Of a DNA stretch of 31,801 bases, positions 6,232-13,656 are shown piece after piece. Every line of letters begins with the position of its first letter. Position 1 is the stretch's first letter. This DNA comes from a virus. A program made the translations under genes and the position numbers. Under the pieces are notes generated by a model, which saw only the letters and a list, made by a program, of their open reading frames with translations, had not been told where the DNA came from and did no database searches. The stretch is taken from IMG/VR virus record IMGVR_UViG_3300030098_001259, positions 1 through 31,801 of that record; one strand, given 5' to 3'.

Positions 6232-6487
6232 AACTGAGATCATAGGTGAGACTAACTGGTATGAGGTAGCACAACAATGCTACTATGGATATATGAACGG
6301 TGATATAGATGCCCTTCATATCCTAGATTACTATGCTGAAGTTCTTGCTGACTATGAATGCTGTAGTTGTTTAGGAACTAGCCAAAGACAACACGAAGAA
6401 TTGAGATGGATACCTGAACTCGGAGAGGGTGGGGTATTCTATTGTGAAGAATGTGCTGATGCAGAAGGAGTAATTGACCATGCCTAA
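6221..6487 (+). CDS. Small Cys-pair protein, 88 aa
   Basis: AAAGGA at 6209-6214 gives ATG 6221 ideal spacing, better than the in-frame GTG at 6206. The N-terminal half is helical and aromatic (VAQQCYYGYMNGDID). The C-terminal half carries CCSC near residue 48 and CEEC near residue 78, which together could bind one zinc ion. The protein overlaps the previous gene by 11 bases and the next by 8. Family not recognised; metal binding is an inference from the Cys spacing. Confidence 0.68.
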   Translation: MKTRTEIIGETNWYEVAQQCYYGYMNGDIDALHILDYYAEVLADYECCSCLGTSQRQHEELRWIPELGEGGVFYCEECADAEGVIDHA

Positions 6488-6758
6488 CTGGTGTTATAAT
6501 AGAGTAAGTATATCATGTGAAACTGAAGAGATGGCTGAAGAAGTTCTTGAGTTTCTAAAGGATCATGAGCAAGTGTGTGAAATATATGAGGGGTATGCTG
6601 ATGGTATTGATGTGTATATGGAGTTTGACTCACGATGGGCACCTGCTGAAGATGCTTGGAATGAACTGTGGGAAAAGTGGGGAACAGATATTGTCATTAG
6701 CTGGTTCTATGATGAACCTGGAATGCAACTAGCTGGATACTTAGGAGATGCACAATGA
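6480..6758 (+). CDS. Api92-like ferredoxin-fold protein, 92 aa
   Basis: The protein begins MPNWCYNRVSI and later has FDSRWAPAEDAWNELWEKWG and WFYDEPGMQLAGY. These are the hallmarks of the Api92-like family found in phages and plasmids: an MPNWC start, a W-P-W block and a YxEPGxxxAG block, with a ferredoxin-like alpha/beta fold. The family's molecular role is not established to my knowledge. ATG 6480 follows AAGGAG (6465-6470) by 9 bases and is preferred over TTG 6474. The family is usually longer, so this may be a minimal version. The assignment is by remembered motif. Confidence 0.78.
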   Translation: MPNWCYNRVSISCETEEMAEEVLEFLKDHEQVCEIYEGYADGIDVYMEFDSRWAPAEDAWNELWEKWGTDIVISWFYDEPGMQLAGYLGDAQ

Positions 6759-7039
6759 ATATAAGAACTGAAGTAAAACTAATAGGTCTTGCACTTGTAA
6801 TACCTCTTGCTTGTTTCGCTGCTGCTGCAATACCAACAGCTAAGCCGCCAAGGATTATATGGTATGAGGTAGCTGACACTAGTGCTATAAGTGACTACGG
6901 CTACTGTCATAGTATTATATTAAGAGGTTGGTCTAATGGTAAAATAGAATCACGTGGTATCTCTTGGTATGCACGTGATCCAGGATGCACTGATACTTAT
7001 ATGTGTGCGGAAGGATGGGTCAACCATGAACATGAGTGA
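6755..7039 (+). CDS. Small exported or membrane-anchored protein, 94 aa
   Basis: A hydrophobic stretch at residues 10-28 (LIGLALVIPLACFAAAAI) after a short charged front is a signal peptide or membrane anchor. The rest (about 65 residues) is polar with three Cys residues (YGYCHS, DPGCTD, YMCAEG), fitting a disulfide-containing domain outside the cytoplasm. Cleavage after AAAA is possible. It overlaps the previous gene by ATGA and the next by 14 bases. Its placement among early genes suggests an envelope-directed early function such as exclusion, but that is a guess. Family not recognised. Confidence 0.7.
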   Translation: MNIRTEVKLIGLALVIPLACFAAAAIPTAKPPRIIWYEVADTSAISDYGYCHSIILRGWSNGKIESRGISWYARDPGCTDTYMCAEGWVNHEHE

Positions 7040-7283
7040 TGTAGAACCTAACTACAGACCTAGGTGGCACTGTAGTCACTGTGGTAGCTATAATGTAGAA
7101 ACAATAGAACACGCTAGGTTTAATCCTAATAATGGCTATGCATTTGTAGAATCCTGTGAGATACATGTCATGGACTGGTGTAATGACTGTGAAGGCGAGA
7201 CATCATTTGATGAATGCGAAAAGAATCATAAGGAATGGACAGACCGTCATACTATAATGATGAGGGAGCCTAACAACGAATGA
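7026..7283 (+). CDS. Small zinc-ribbon-like protein, 85 aa
   Basis: The frame is open from 6954, but ATG 7026 is the first start with a ribosome-site candidate (AAGG at 7011-7014). The product has CSHCG near residues 15-19 and CNDCE near residues 50-54, a two-pair spacing typical of a zinc ribbon. A Tyr/Asn-rich segment lies between the pairs, and an acidic, helical tail follows. It overlaps the next gene by ATGA. Similar in plan to the protein at 6010, although not clearly a duplicate. Confidence 0.68.
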   Translation: MNMSDVEPNYRPRWHCSHCGSYNVETIEHARFNPNNGYAFVESCEIHVMDWCNDCEGETSFDECEKNHKEWTDRHTIMMREPNNE

Positions 7284-7498
7284 AGAAACGAATACACATT
7301 AATCAACATGTAATTAAACGAAACAAAAAGACTGGTGAACGAGAGCCTGTGATTACCTGTAAGACATACAAGGATAACACATACTGTCATGAGCTAGTCA
7401 TCAATGGACACACTAAAGTAATCTACAGTCCTGACAAACCACTACCATGTGGTGCTCAGGTGTGGATTGAAACTACTGAGGAGGTAGATTGTATATGA
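7280..7498 (+). CDS. Conserved small phage protein, 72 aa
   Basis: The product (MKKRIHINQHVIKRNKKTG, then CKTYKDNTYCHELVINGH and YSPDKPLPCGAQVWIET) resembles a small beta-rich protein I remember from marine and other phages with a xINQHxI front and a CGAxVWIET end. Its role is unknown. It looks like one compact beta-barrel-like domain of short alternating strands. It starts on an ATGA overlap with the previous gene and its end overlaps the next start. The similarity is recalled, not computed. Confidence 0.7.
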   Translation: MKKRIHINQHVIKRNKKTGEREPVITCKTYKDNTYCHELVINGHTKVIYSPDKPLPCGAQVWIETTEEVDCI

Positions 7499-7854
7499 AA
7501 TTCAATGAAGAAGGAAAGATAGTTGAAAACGAAATGATCGATACAGATAGAAAGTTCTGGGCTGTACCTGTTACTATTGTAAGTAATATATGGGAGAGTG
7601 GTTATCATATCTATGAAGCTGACTCAGCAGAGGAAGCACTAGAGATGTACCACAATGAGAAAGAATTTCCTCATGAGATAGAATATACTGGATGGATGGA
7701 CCAAGATTATAAGTACGATGAACTAGATTGTAATGATGGCGATCTCTCTGAAATTGAAGAACTAAACAACGGTGGAGGAGATGTTCAGGCTATACTCTGG
7801 GCAGAGCAACGGAGGGCTGAATTTCAAGCTCAACAGGAAGGTAAGAGACGATGA
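7495..7854 (+). CDS. Small acidic hypothetical protein, 119 aa
   Basis: GAGGAGG just upstream selects ATG 7495 over the in-frame TTG 7489. The protein is strongly acidic. It has a probable helix (SAEEALEMYHNEKEF) resembling the short repeat seen in small phage proteins that follow a beta-strand pair (KFWAVPVTIVSN). The C-terminal 30 residues look like a coiled helix rich in Gln, Ala and Arg (AEQRRAEFQAQQEGKRR). Family not recognised. It overlaps the next gene by 4 bases. Confidence 0.7.
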   Translation: MKFNEEGKIVENEMIDTDRKFWAVPVTIVSNIWESGYHIYEADSAEEALEMYHNEKEFPHEIEYTGWMDQDYKYDELDCNDGDLSEIEELNNGGGDVQAILWAEQRRAEFQAQQEGKRR

Positions 7855-8015
7855 AGAAATGGGGCATTAGAGTAAATAAAAAATGGTGGGTAGAACATGA
7901 CAACAAACCTAGCATTTACTTCCTTAAGCGTGAAGCTGAGGAAGATGCTGCGGATTTTAATTCAATGCGTAAGAAGGGTGATAACCCGTATACTGTAGAG
8001 GAGTACAAGAAATGA
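7851..8015 (+). CDS. Small basic micro-protein, 54 aa
   Basis: ATG 7851 overlaps the preceding stop (ATGA), with AGAGACG upstream. The product is MKKWGIRVNKKWWVEHDN..., with a Trp-rich basic front and a helical acidic centre (LKREAEEDAADFNSM), ending TVEEYKK. The composition is protein-like and the frame is tightly coupled on both sides. Family not recognised; the fold may be a small beta hairpin plus helix. Confidence 0.6.
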   Translation: MKKWGIRVNKKWWVEHDNKPSIYFLKREAEEDAADFNSMRKKGDNPYTVEEYKK

Positions 8016-8065
8016 CAATATATATAATTGTAATAGCATGGTATGTATGGGAGTTATTGAGATGA
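8012..8065 (+). CDS. Possible 17-aa membrane micropeptide
   Basis: ATG 8012 and stop 8063-8065 both sit in ATGA overlaps with the neighbours. The peptide is almost entirely hydrophobic (IYIIVIAWYVWELL), as in a single membrane helix. It could be a real micropeptide or simply a translation-coupling relay to the next gene. Confidence 0.35.
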   Translation: MTIYIIVIAWYVWELLR

Positions 8066-8196
8066 TAGAACCTATGGTTGAGATACCTCACCAAGACTAC
8101 CGTAACCTAATGTATATGTCAGGATTTTTAATGGGAATGATACTAGGAGGTGGGTTAATGGCTATGATTATACACATTAAAGGAGAGTATTTATAA
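8062..8196 (+). CDS. Small single-pass membrane protein, 44 aa
   Basis: ATG 8062 overlaps the upstream stop and the gene ends in TAATG with the next. Residues 17-38 form a Met/Gly/Leu-rich membrane helix (MYMSGFLMGMILGGGLMAM) after an acidic N-terminal segment, and the end is short and polar. Probably an inner-membrane phage micro-protein. Function unknown. Confidence 0.55.
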   Translation: MIEPMVEIPHQDYRNLMYMSGFLMGMILGGGLMAMIIHIKGEYL

Positions 8197-8510
8197 TGGA
8201 TGCACTATTAGACCACGAAGTCGCTGATATTATCAATGATAAGCTAGAAATAGAGTATTTAGATCAAGGTATAGGGTACTATGAACACGGTGATGGAAAT
8301 TATTATCATGAAAATTGGAATAATTGCTTGACAAATCAGATAATTATGGTACAATACCCATTAGATACAGACAGTGTGATCTATACTCAGTTGTATGGTT
8401 ACTATGAAGACGATAATGGTGAGCTTGAATGGATTGCTGAGTTGGATACTATTAGTTGGAATAAAGAATTGAAACTATATGATGTAACTTATGAAGTTCG
8501 TGAACCATGA
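8196..8510 (+). CDS. Small acidic hypothetical protein, 104 aa
   Basis: AAAGGAG at 8179-8185 precedes ATG 8196, which overlaps the preceding TAA. The protein is acidic and rich in Tyr and Asn, with clusters such as GYYEHGDGNYYHENWNN and LYGYYEDDNGELEW, and probably mainly beta. No Cys motif or membrane helix is present. Family not recognised. It overlaps the next micro-gene by ATGA, so translation is coupled. Confidence 0.68.
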   Translation: MDALLDHEVADIINDKLEIEYLDQGIGYYEHGDGNYYHENWNNCLTNQIIMVQYPLDTDSVIYTQLYGYYEDDNGELEWIAELDTISWNKELKLYDVTYEVREP

Positions 8511-8587
8511 TTAAATGGAACCCATGTGTATGGAACAGGATCATAGTTATATATGGTCTACATAATTTTATAGTAGGAGTATGTTAA
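8507..8587 (+). CDS. Possible 26-aa hydrophobic micropeptide
   Basis: ATG 8507 overlaps the preceding stop as ATGA, and the stop abuts the next ATG at 8588. The peptide MIKWNPCVWNRIIVIYGLHN... is mostly hydrophobic. It may be a real micropeptide or a coupling relay; the good ribosome site TAGGAG near its end serves the next gene. Confidence 0.35.
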   Translation: MIKWNPCVWNRIIVIYGLHNFIVGVC

Positions 8588-8806
8588 ATGAAGATAGAAA
8601 TATCTAACAGTTGTATTGAGACCATGCTTAGGTGTGGTATAATTCATGACTACACAGACGATGGATACGTCTTACACGGAAACGGTGGTTGGCTTCCAGC
8701 CGGTGATGTCATTGAATTTTATCTAGGAATGGAGGAGTTTGAACTTGAGCAAGCGAGAGAGAAAGTCCAAGCAGCAGAAGCGCAGCAAAGACGATCAGAC
8801 ACCTAA
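8588..8806 (+). CDS. Small hypothetical protein, 72 aa
   Basis: TAGGAG lies about 8 bases before ATG 8588. The N-terminal 45 residues look like a compact domain with HDYTDDGYVLHGNGGW. The C-terminal 25 residues are a predicted amphipathic, coiled-coil-like helix (FELEQAREKVQAAEAQQR). Its 3' end overlaps a well-supported out-of-frame micro-gene starting at 8745. Family not recognised. Confidence 0.65.
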   Translation: MKIEISNSCIETMLRCGIIHDYTDDGYVLHGNGGWLPAGDVIEFYLGMEEFELEQAREKVQAAEAQQRRSDT

Positions 8807-8897
8807 GAAAAAAACAAAAAGACCCAAGAGGCAGGCAATAAAATCAGATCTCAAACGTTGGGATAATGTTGATTGGGAAAAGTACAGTGATGAATAG
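8745..8897 (+). CDS. Lys/Arg-rich micro-protein with TTG start, 50 aa
   Basis: A TTG start at 8745 has an excellent ribosome site (GGAGGAG 8731-8737, 7-base spacer). The product begins SKRERKSKQQKRSKDD, continues with a run of Lys, Arg and Pro, and ends KRWDNVDWEKYSDE. The front is extremely basic, as for a nucleic-acid-binding tail, with a short acidic aromatic end. It overlaps the previous gene by 62 bases in another frame and ends 8 bases before the DUF932 gene. Family not recognised. Confidence 0.6.
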   Translation: MSKRERKSKQQKRSKDDQTPKKKTKRPKRQAIKSDLKRWDNVDWEKYSDE

Positions 8898-8905
8898 GAG
8901 AATGT

Positions 8906-9892
8906 ATGAGTCACGAAATGTTTGAATATGATCACGCACTTTATGTTGGTAAGCCAGCGTGGCACGGACTGGGAACAGTCGTTGAAAATGCACCAACAAC
9001 CATGGATGCTATGCGTCTGGCAAAGATGGACTTTGATGTAGTAATGTCAAACCCTATCATTGCTCAGTTCAAGGATCCTAATGAGTACTATCAGAACAAT
9101 ACTAAAGCTAGTAAGTTCTATGCTACAGTACGCTGTGATACTAATGAAGTATTGGGTGTAGTAGGAGAGAACTATAAGGTAGTACAGAATGAAGAGCTAT
9201 TTAAGATAGCAGACTCACTGCCTAAAGCTAAAGTTGAGACAGCTGGTACTCTATTCAATGGAGCACAGTCTTATATCTTAATGAAGGATGATGAGTGGGC
9301 TGTCAATGGCAACGATGAGATGCATGAGTATCTCTGTCTTATGAACAGTCATGATGGTACGCTAAGTCTATCAGCACTACCTACCTCAATCAGAGTTGTA
9401 TGTAACAACACATTGAGCTGGGCAATCAGTGAAGGTAAACAACGTATGATTAGACTGAAGCACACAGGTGATATCGATAGTAAGATTCACAGCCTGACTG
9501 AAGCATTAGCTGAATGGCATCATGCTAAAGATAGGTTCAGATCTTCTGTTCGTACCCTAGCTAGTAGACGCTGGGATAGGAATCAAATCCAAACTTTCTG
9601 GATGGACATGTATCAAATGTTCGAAGGCGATGTGCCTCGTGAATCAGATACGGATAAGAATCATAGGCTTCGCAAGAAAGCTATGACTACATTCCATACA
9701 CTATCTGAAACATTCGATAAAGAAGTTCAAAAGTTTGGTCAAGACAATGCATGGATTGCTGCTAACGCAGTAACCAACTGGCTGCAACACAAGAAACGCA
9801 GAACTACCGAAGCTACTGTTGCCAATAAACTTATTGGTGATGCTAGCCGAGACTCTGCTAAAGTGATGCGTCATGCATTGCAATTAGTCTAA
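8906..9892 (+). CDS. DUF932 (phage/plasmid TIGR03299-like) protein, 328 aa
   Basis: The N-terminus (SHEMFEYDHALYVGKPAWHG, then GTVVENAPTTMDAM) and the block VVGENYKVVQNEELF near residue 85 are the signature of DUF932/TIGR03299. This family of about 300-350 residues is widespread in phages and plasmids. Also typical are FNGAQSYILMK and SIRVVCNNTLSWA at about residues 115-175. The biochemical role is not established; a link to DNA metabolism is often suggested from context. The start ATG 8906 follows AGGAG. The length is normal and no frameshift is visible. It is the last gene before a 595-base untranslated block, so it probably closes the small-gene operon. Confidence 0.88.
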   Translation: MSHEMFEYDHALYVGKPAWHGLGTVVENAPTTMDAMRLAKMDFDVVMSNPIIAQFKDPNEYYQNNTKASKFYATVRCDTNEVLGVVGENYKVVQNEELFKIADSLPKAKVETAGTLFNGAQSYILMKDDEWAVNGNDEMHEYLCLMNSHDGTLSLSALPTSIRVVCNNTLSWAISEGKQRMIRLKHTGDIDSKIHSLTEALAEWHHAKDRFRSSVRTLASRRWDRNQIQTFWMDMYQMFEGDVPRESDTDKNHRLRKKAMTTFHTLSETFDKEVQKFGQDNAWIAANAVTNWLQHKKRRTTEATVANKLIGDASRDSAKVMRHALQLV

Positions 9893-10487
9893 GCCCACGC
9901 CTCTGTATCTTAAGTATGGAACATCGTATGGTTACTCATAAGAACAACAGCATTTTGTATACTCTTAAGGACAGAGTGGCAAAGTAGGACGAAGACTGAC
10001 TCAGTATGATACTATTGGTGAGTATAAACAGTATCCACCACGTATCCTCGGTGTAAAACTTTGGGATCGAGTGATGGGCGTAACCCATCGACAATCTAAA
10101 GGTTTCTTTCCGCAATTAACCGGTTTGGAAAGTGTAATGGATGGCGAATGTAGAACAAGATATAGTCATCCCCCTACAATCTACGAGAGTTACGGCTAAA
10201 ACCCCCGTCCGTCAGAAGGACACGTTAACCAGCGGGGTCTCTCAATCAGACTCTGCCGAGTTTTAAGCCTTTGGTGATGCATGGTCAGCGAATAAGACTG
10301 CCTGTAAGGCGTGAAGAGGATGTAAGATTCCTTACGGTAGAGGGTACTGGTCCTTGAGGAAGGACCTAATGCTCCCAGACACGGTGGCTTGTGTCCAGAG
10401 TCAATAGTTTAATAGGGGTGGGCAGCTGGAGCTAGCAGTTAAATAACTATAAACAGCTAACCCACCCCAACAATTATAGGAGACATT
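9893..10487 (+). ncRNA. 595-base untranslated block of serial perfect hairpins
   Basis: No credible gene lies here. The block opens with a long stem, CTCTGT and CTTAAG (9901-9906, 9909-9914) with 9964-9969 and 9971-9976. Next come GATGGG 10073-10078 with 10084-10089; CTTTCC 10106-10111 with 10127-10132, whose loop holds palindromic AACCGGTT; and ACCCC 10201-10205 with 10234-10238 enclosing GTCC/GGAC. Then GTAAG 10322-10326 with 10331-10335; GGTCCTT 10349-10355 with 10360-10366; GACAC 10378-10382 with 10391-10395; and finally GGGGTGGG plus AGCTG (10415-10428) with 10454-10468. This density suggests a structured RNA placed before the second RNA polymerase operon. No tRNA or intron consensus was recognised. 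A 77-codon frame without a start (9969-10200) crosses it. Confidence 0.45.
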
Positions 10488-10757
10488 ATGCCTGGCAATA
10501 GTTGGAGACAAGACAATAGTAACTGGGATACAGATCGGCACTGGCGTAGGATGAAGGAAGATCAGCGTGCTGTTCGTGAAGGTAAAAAGAAATATGTCCC
10601 TAAGAAATGGGATGGTGATGCAGGTAAGGGTGATGGAAGAAGAGAGAGTGATATATCTGATGAAGAGTATGGTCTTAGATATGACCTTGCATTTGGTAAG
10701 ATAACCCGTGAAGAGTTTGAAAAAAGGATGAATAAACTTGACAACTCAATGGAATAA
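10488..10757 (+). CDS. Small charged protein upstream of RNA polymerase, 89 aa
   Basis: Family not recognised. ATAGGAG about 7 bases upstream supports ATG 10488. The first 50 residues are Trp/Arg/Lys-rich (HWRRMKEDQRAVREGKKKY, then KKWDGDAGKGDGRR) and look disordered. The rest is a probable helical hairpin (EEYGLRYDLAFGKITREEFEKRM). It overlaps the polymerase gene by 20 bases, so its translation may feed the polymerase's weak TTG start. A nucleic-acid-binding or polymerase-modulating role would fit, but there is no direct evidence. Confidence 0.7.
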   Translation: MPGNSWRQDNSNWDTDRHWRRMKEDQRAVREGKKKYVPKKWDGDAGKGDGRRESDISDEEYGLRYDLAFGKITREEFEKRMNKLDNSME

Positions 10758-13182
10758 ACTATCTAAAGGTGATAAGATTAAACGAGATGATTGGCAGCGT
10801 GTGTTAGAAGAAGACATGCTAATGACATCTTGTTCTAGATACTGGAATGAATATAACAGAGCACCTGATGAAGGCATACCTGAGCAACAGCTACTAGATG
10901 CTGCGGTTACTAGTCTGGAACCATGTTATCAAGAGTGGATAGATAGAGTATGTCTTAATACTAAGACACCTCAATGGGTACATCCACTACTAGCAGTAGG
11001 TTCACGGAAGATGGCTGACTTAACTATAAGATGTTTACTTAGAGTATGGCTAACACCTAACATATTTGGATACAAGTTCTCAGAACAATGTAATCCACCT
11101 ACTGCACAGATGCTATCAAATCTTATAGCACAAGAGGTAATAAATATTGTAGGCTTTCAACAAGCTAAAGAAAACTATACTGAAGATTGGCGTACACAAT
11201 CCAAGTTCATTAAGAACTGGACACCTAAGAGATGTATAGCATTTGCTAAGAAGATGGATACAATACCTAGCATGACACTGAAGCAGCGACAAGACTTTGG
11301 TCATCACATGATAAGGATCGCTGAAGAAAGTAATGTGATTGTGTCAGTAAGAAGAAGAAAGAAAACTAAAAAAGGCTATAGGAATTATCTATACATAGAG
11401 TTAGCACCTGAACTGTTGTCAGATTTACATGAACAACATTACTTATTAGAGATGTCAACTCTACTATATAGACCTATGATTGTACCACCTGTTGATCACA
11501 CGTTGTCATCATCAGGTGGACATCTTACTCCTAACATTAGGAAACCTGTAGTACAAAAGTATAGATCTAATCTATATGAAGACGAGAAACTTAATCAGAT
11601 ATCTTCTGAACCTTCTCAGTTAGTTATCGATGGGTTAAATGCACTACAAAAAACTGAGTGGTGTGTTAACATGAGAATATATGATGTAATGAAATCATTA
11701 TTTGAAAACAATACGAGACTTGCTAACTTACCATCATGTAACTTTGAAGAGTTTATGTTTAATGATGAGTACCCAGAAGATGGTACTAAACAAGAGCAAG
11801 CTGTATGGTGTCAACACCGTGAAGAAACCTGGGGTAATTGGTATAAAGACGAGCAAGCTAGAGGTAGAATGTTTGTTCGCTTCAAACTAATAGATAGATT
11901 ATCCAAGTGGAATTTCTTTTACATGCCGTATACTCTAGACTTTAGAGGACGTGCTTACTCTGTATGTGAATTGCTATCACCCCAAAGTTCTGATATAGAT
12001 CGTGGGTTGATTATGTTTGCTAATGCAGTAGAACAAACTGAAGAAGGATTGTACTGGCAGAAAATATACTTAGCAAATCTGTTTGGTATAGATAAGGTAC
12101 CATTCGATGAGCGTATTGAATGGGTAGATAAACATTGGCACATCTTTGAAAAGATAAACGATGACCCATACTCAGAACATTTCTGGATTGATAGTTCACC
12201 TAAGAAAAATAAATCATTCCAAAGACTAGCTACAATCTTTGATCTAATGAGATCAGATGGATTAACACAAGTCCCTGTACATATAGACGGTAAGTGTAAT
12301 GGTTCACAACATTGGGCTGCACTTATGCGTGATGAAGTAATAGGTTTACTAACCAATGTGTTACCATCTAATACACCTCAAGATCTTTATCAATTTGTTG
12401 CTGATAAAACTACAGACTATTGTAAGTTTCATCTTGATGATAATAATTACTATGAAGAGTTCATGGATCATTGGGCTGATGGTATTAGTCGTGATGTAAC
12501 TAAACGTTCTACCATGTGTGATTCATATGGCTTAACTTTTTATGGTATTCAAAAGTATACTAGATCAGAAGGTCATGTCGATTGGATACCTAAAGAACGA
12601 AGGGGTGGTGCTGTTGTTGAATTAGCTAGAGCTATACAAGCAGGACTTAACACATCACTTGAAGGACCTAACAGAGGCAAGGCTTACCTAAAAGAATTAG
12701 CTAGTATAGCCTGTGAAAATAATAAACAACTAGTATGGTATACACCATCTGGTTTTAAAGTTGTACACGTGTATAATAAGACTGGTTCAAGAAGATCTTT
12801 AGCTAAGATGTTTAACAACAAAGAGCTTCAGTTCTTTTTTAGAACTAAGGATATAGATGAGAGAGCAGTTAAACAAGCTATCTCTCCTAACTATATTCAT
12901 TCGTTGGATGCTGCCCACATGTTTCTTGTTATCTATGCTTTCATAGCTGATCATATAAAAGATATGTCTATGATACACGATTCATTTGGATGTCACGCTC
13001 CGTTAATAGGTATCTTAAACAAACATATTAGAGAGGAGTTTAAAAAGATGCATTCCAAAAATTTGCTAGAAAAATTTCGACAGGACATTGGATCCTTAAT
13101 TGGTACACAGTTACCAGAAGTTCCAATGACTGGTGATTTAGACATCGCTGATGTATTATTGTCTAGGTTCTTCTTCTCATGA
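10738..13182 (+). CDS. T7-like single-subunit RNA polymerase, 814 aa
   Basis: Phage RNA polymerase of the T7 family, which transcribes middle and late genes from phage-specific promoters. Diagnostic motifs: LDFRGRAYSV with Asp401-Arg405; motif A VHIDGKCNGSQHW with catalytic Asp517; motif B RDVTKRSTMCDSYG with Lys589 and Tyr597; PNYIHSLDAAH; and motif C IHDSFG with catalytic Asp748. Spacings match T7 (D401-D517 is 116, as in T7), and the length is close to T7's 883. The N-terminal third, which reads the promoter, is divergent as usual, with a basic patch SVRRRKKTKKGYRNY near residue 205. The only start upstream is TTG 10738, 9 bases after AAAAAGGA, inside the end of the previous gene. All catalytic residues are intact. 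I could not identify its promoter by eye. Confidence 0.97.
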   Translation: MTTQWNKLSKGDKIKRDDWQRVLEEDMLMTSCSRYWNEYNRAPDEGIPEQQLLDAAVTSLEPCYQEWIDRVCLNTKTPQWVHPLLAVGSRKMADLTIRCLLRVWLTPNIFGYKFSEQCNPPTAQMLSNLIAQEVINIVGFQQAKENYTEDWRTQSKFIKNWTPKRCIAFAKKMDTIPSMTLKQRQDFGHHMIRIAEESNVIVSVRRRKKTKKGYRNYLYIELAPELLSDLHEQHYLLEMSTLLYRPMIVPPVDHTLSSSGGHLTPNIRKPVVQKYRSNLYEDEKLNQISSEPSQLVIDGLNALQKTEWCVNMRIYDVMKSLFENNTRLANLPSCNFEEFMFNDEYPEDGTKQEQAVWCQHREETWGNWYKDEQARGRMFVRFKLIDRLSKWNFFYMPYTLDFRGRAYSVCELLSPQSSDIDRGLIMFANAVEQTEEGLYWQKIYLANLFGIDKVPFDERIEWVDKHWHIFEKINDDPYSEHFWIDSSPKKNKSFQRLATIFDLMRSDGLTQVPVHIDGKCNGSQHWAALMRDEVIGLLTNVLPSNTPQDLYQFVADKTTDYCKFHLDDNNYYEEFMDHWADGISRDVTKRSTMCDSYGLTFYGIQKYTRSEGHVDWIPKERRGGAVVELARAIQAGLNTSLEGPNRGKAYLKELASIACENNKQLVWYTPSGFKVVHVYNKTGSRRSLAKMFNNKELQFFFRTKDIDERAVKQAISPNYIHSLDAAHMFLVIYAFIADHIKDMSMIHDSFGCHAPLIGILNKHIREEFKKMHSKNLLEKFRQDIGSLIGTQLPEVPMTGDLDIADVLLSRFFFS

Positions 13183-13415
13183 GCTTTTTAATAATAACAA
13201 ATGAACATGACATGGAACAGAACATAGATTATGTTACTGAACTTGCTAAAAATAATAGTAATTCTAAAATAGATATTGCATTCCCTAATCAAAAGTTTGC
13301 TACACTATTTATGGAAAACTTAATGAAGAATTTCAAAAGAGAAAAGGTTAAGAAAGATTGTGGATTACACATTATCATAAGTGTACCACCTAATGAAGGA
13401 GAGACTAATGATTGA
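13179..13415 (+). CDS. Small hypothetical protein, 78 aa
   Basis: Family not recognised. It starts on an ATGA overlap with the polymerase stop. The product is a compact alpha/beta sequence: short strand SFLIITNE, helix MEQNIDYVTELAKN, strand KIDIAFPNQKF, helix, then LHIIISVPPNEGETND. There are no catalytic or metal motifs. Tight coupling to the RNA polymerase gene suggests co-expression; in T7 this position carries polymerase or host-takeover cofactors, but no similarity is visible. Confidence 0.65.
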   Translation: MSFLIITNEHDMEQNIDYVTELAKNNSNSKIDIAFPNQKFATLFMENLMKNFKREKVKKDCGLHIIISVPPNEGETND

Positions 13416-13656
13416 ACCTAATGGAAAGTATTACAACTACAGACTAGACAATACTTTAAACGAATTGCAAATCATGCACATGAACGGTGAGATAGATTTA
13501 CACGAACCTATTGAAGCGTACTATGCTAAGTGGAAACATGATAACAAAGGTAACAATCATCAACCCATTGAAGAAACTAGAACGAGAAAGGATCTACCTT
13601 CTATTGCTCAGCAGTGGAAGACAGATTACAATAAACGGAGAAACAATAATGGCTAG
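13408..13656 (+). CDS. Small basic hypothetical protein, 82 aa
   Basis: AAGGAGAG sits just upstream of ATG 13408, which is better than the in-frame earlier start at 13381. The N-terminal half (YYNYRLDNTLNELQIMHMNG) looks helical. The C-terminal half is basic and Asn/Arg-rich (ETRTRKDLPSIAQQWKTDYNKRRNNN), as in a disordered nucleic-acid-binding tail. It overlaps both neighbours by about 8 bases. Family not recognised. Confidence 0.62.
   Translation: MIEPNGKYYNYRLDNTLNELQIMHMNGEIDLHEPIEAYYAKWKHDNKGNNHQPIEETRTRKDLPSIAQQWKTDYNKRRNNNG

Noticed and set aside
10271-10363. 26-codon frame inside the structured block
   Set aside because: No ribosome site and it crosses several perfect hairpins.
9893-10487. 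Group I intron or other self-splicing element
   Set aside because: The flanking genes are complete and unrelated, and no conserved catalytic core could be recognised by eye.
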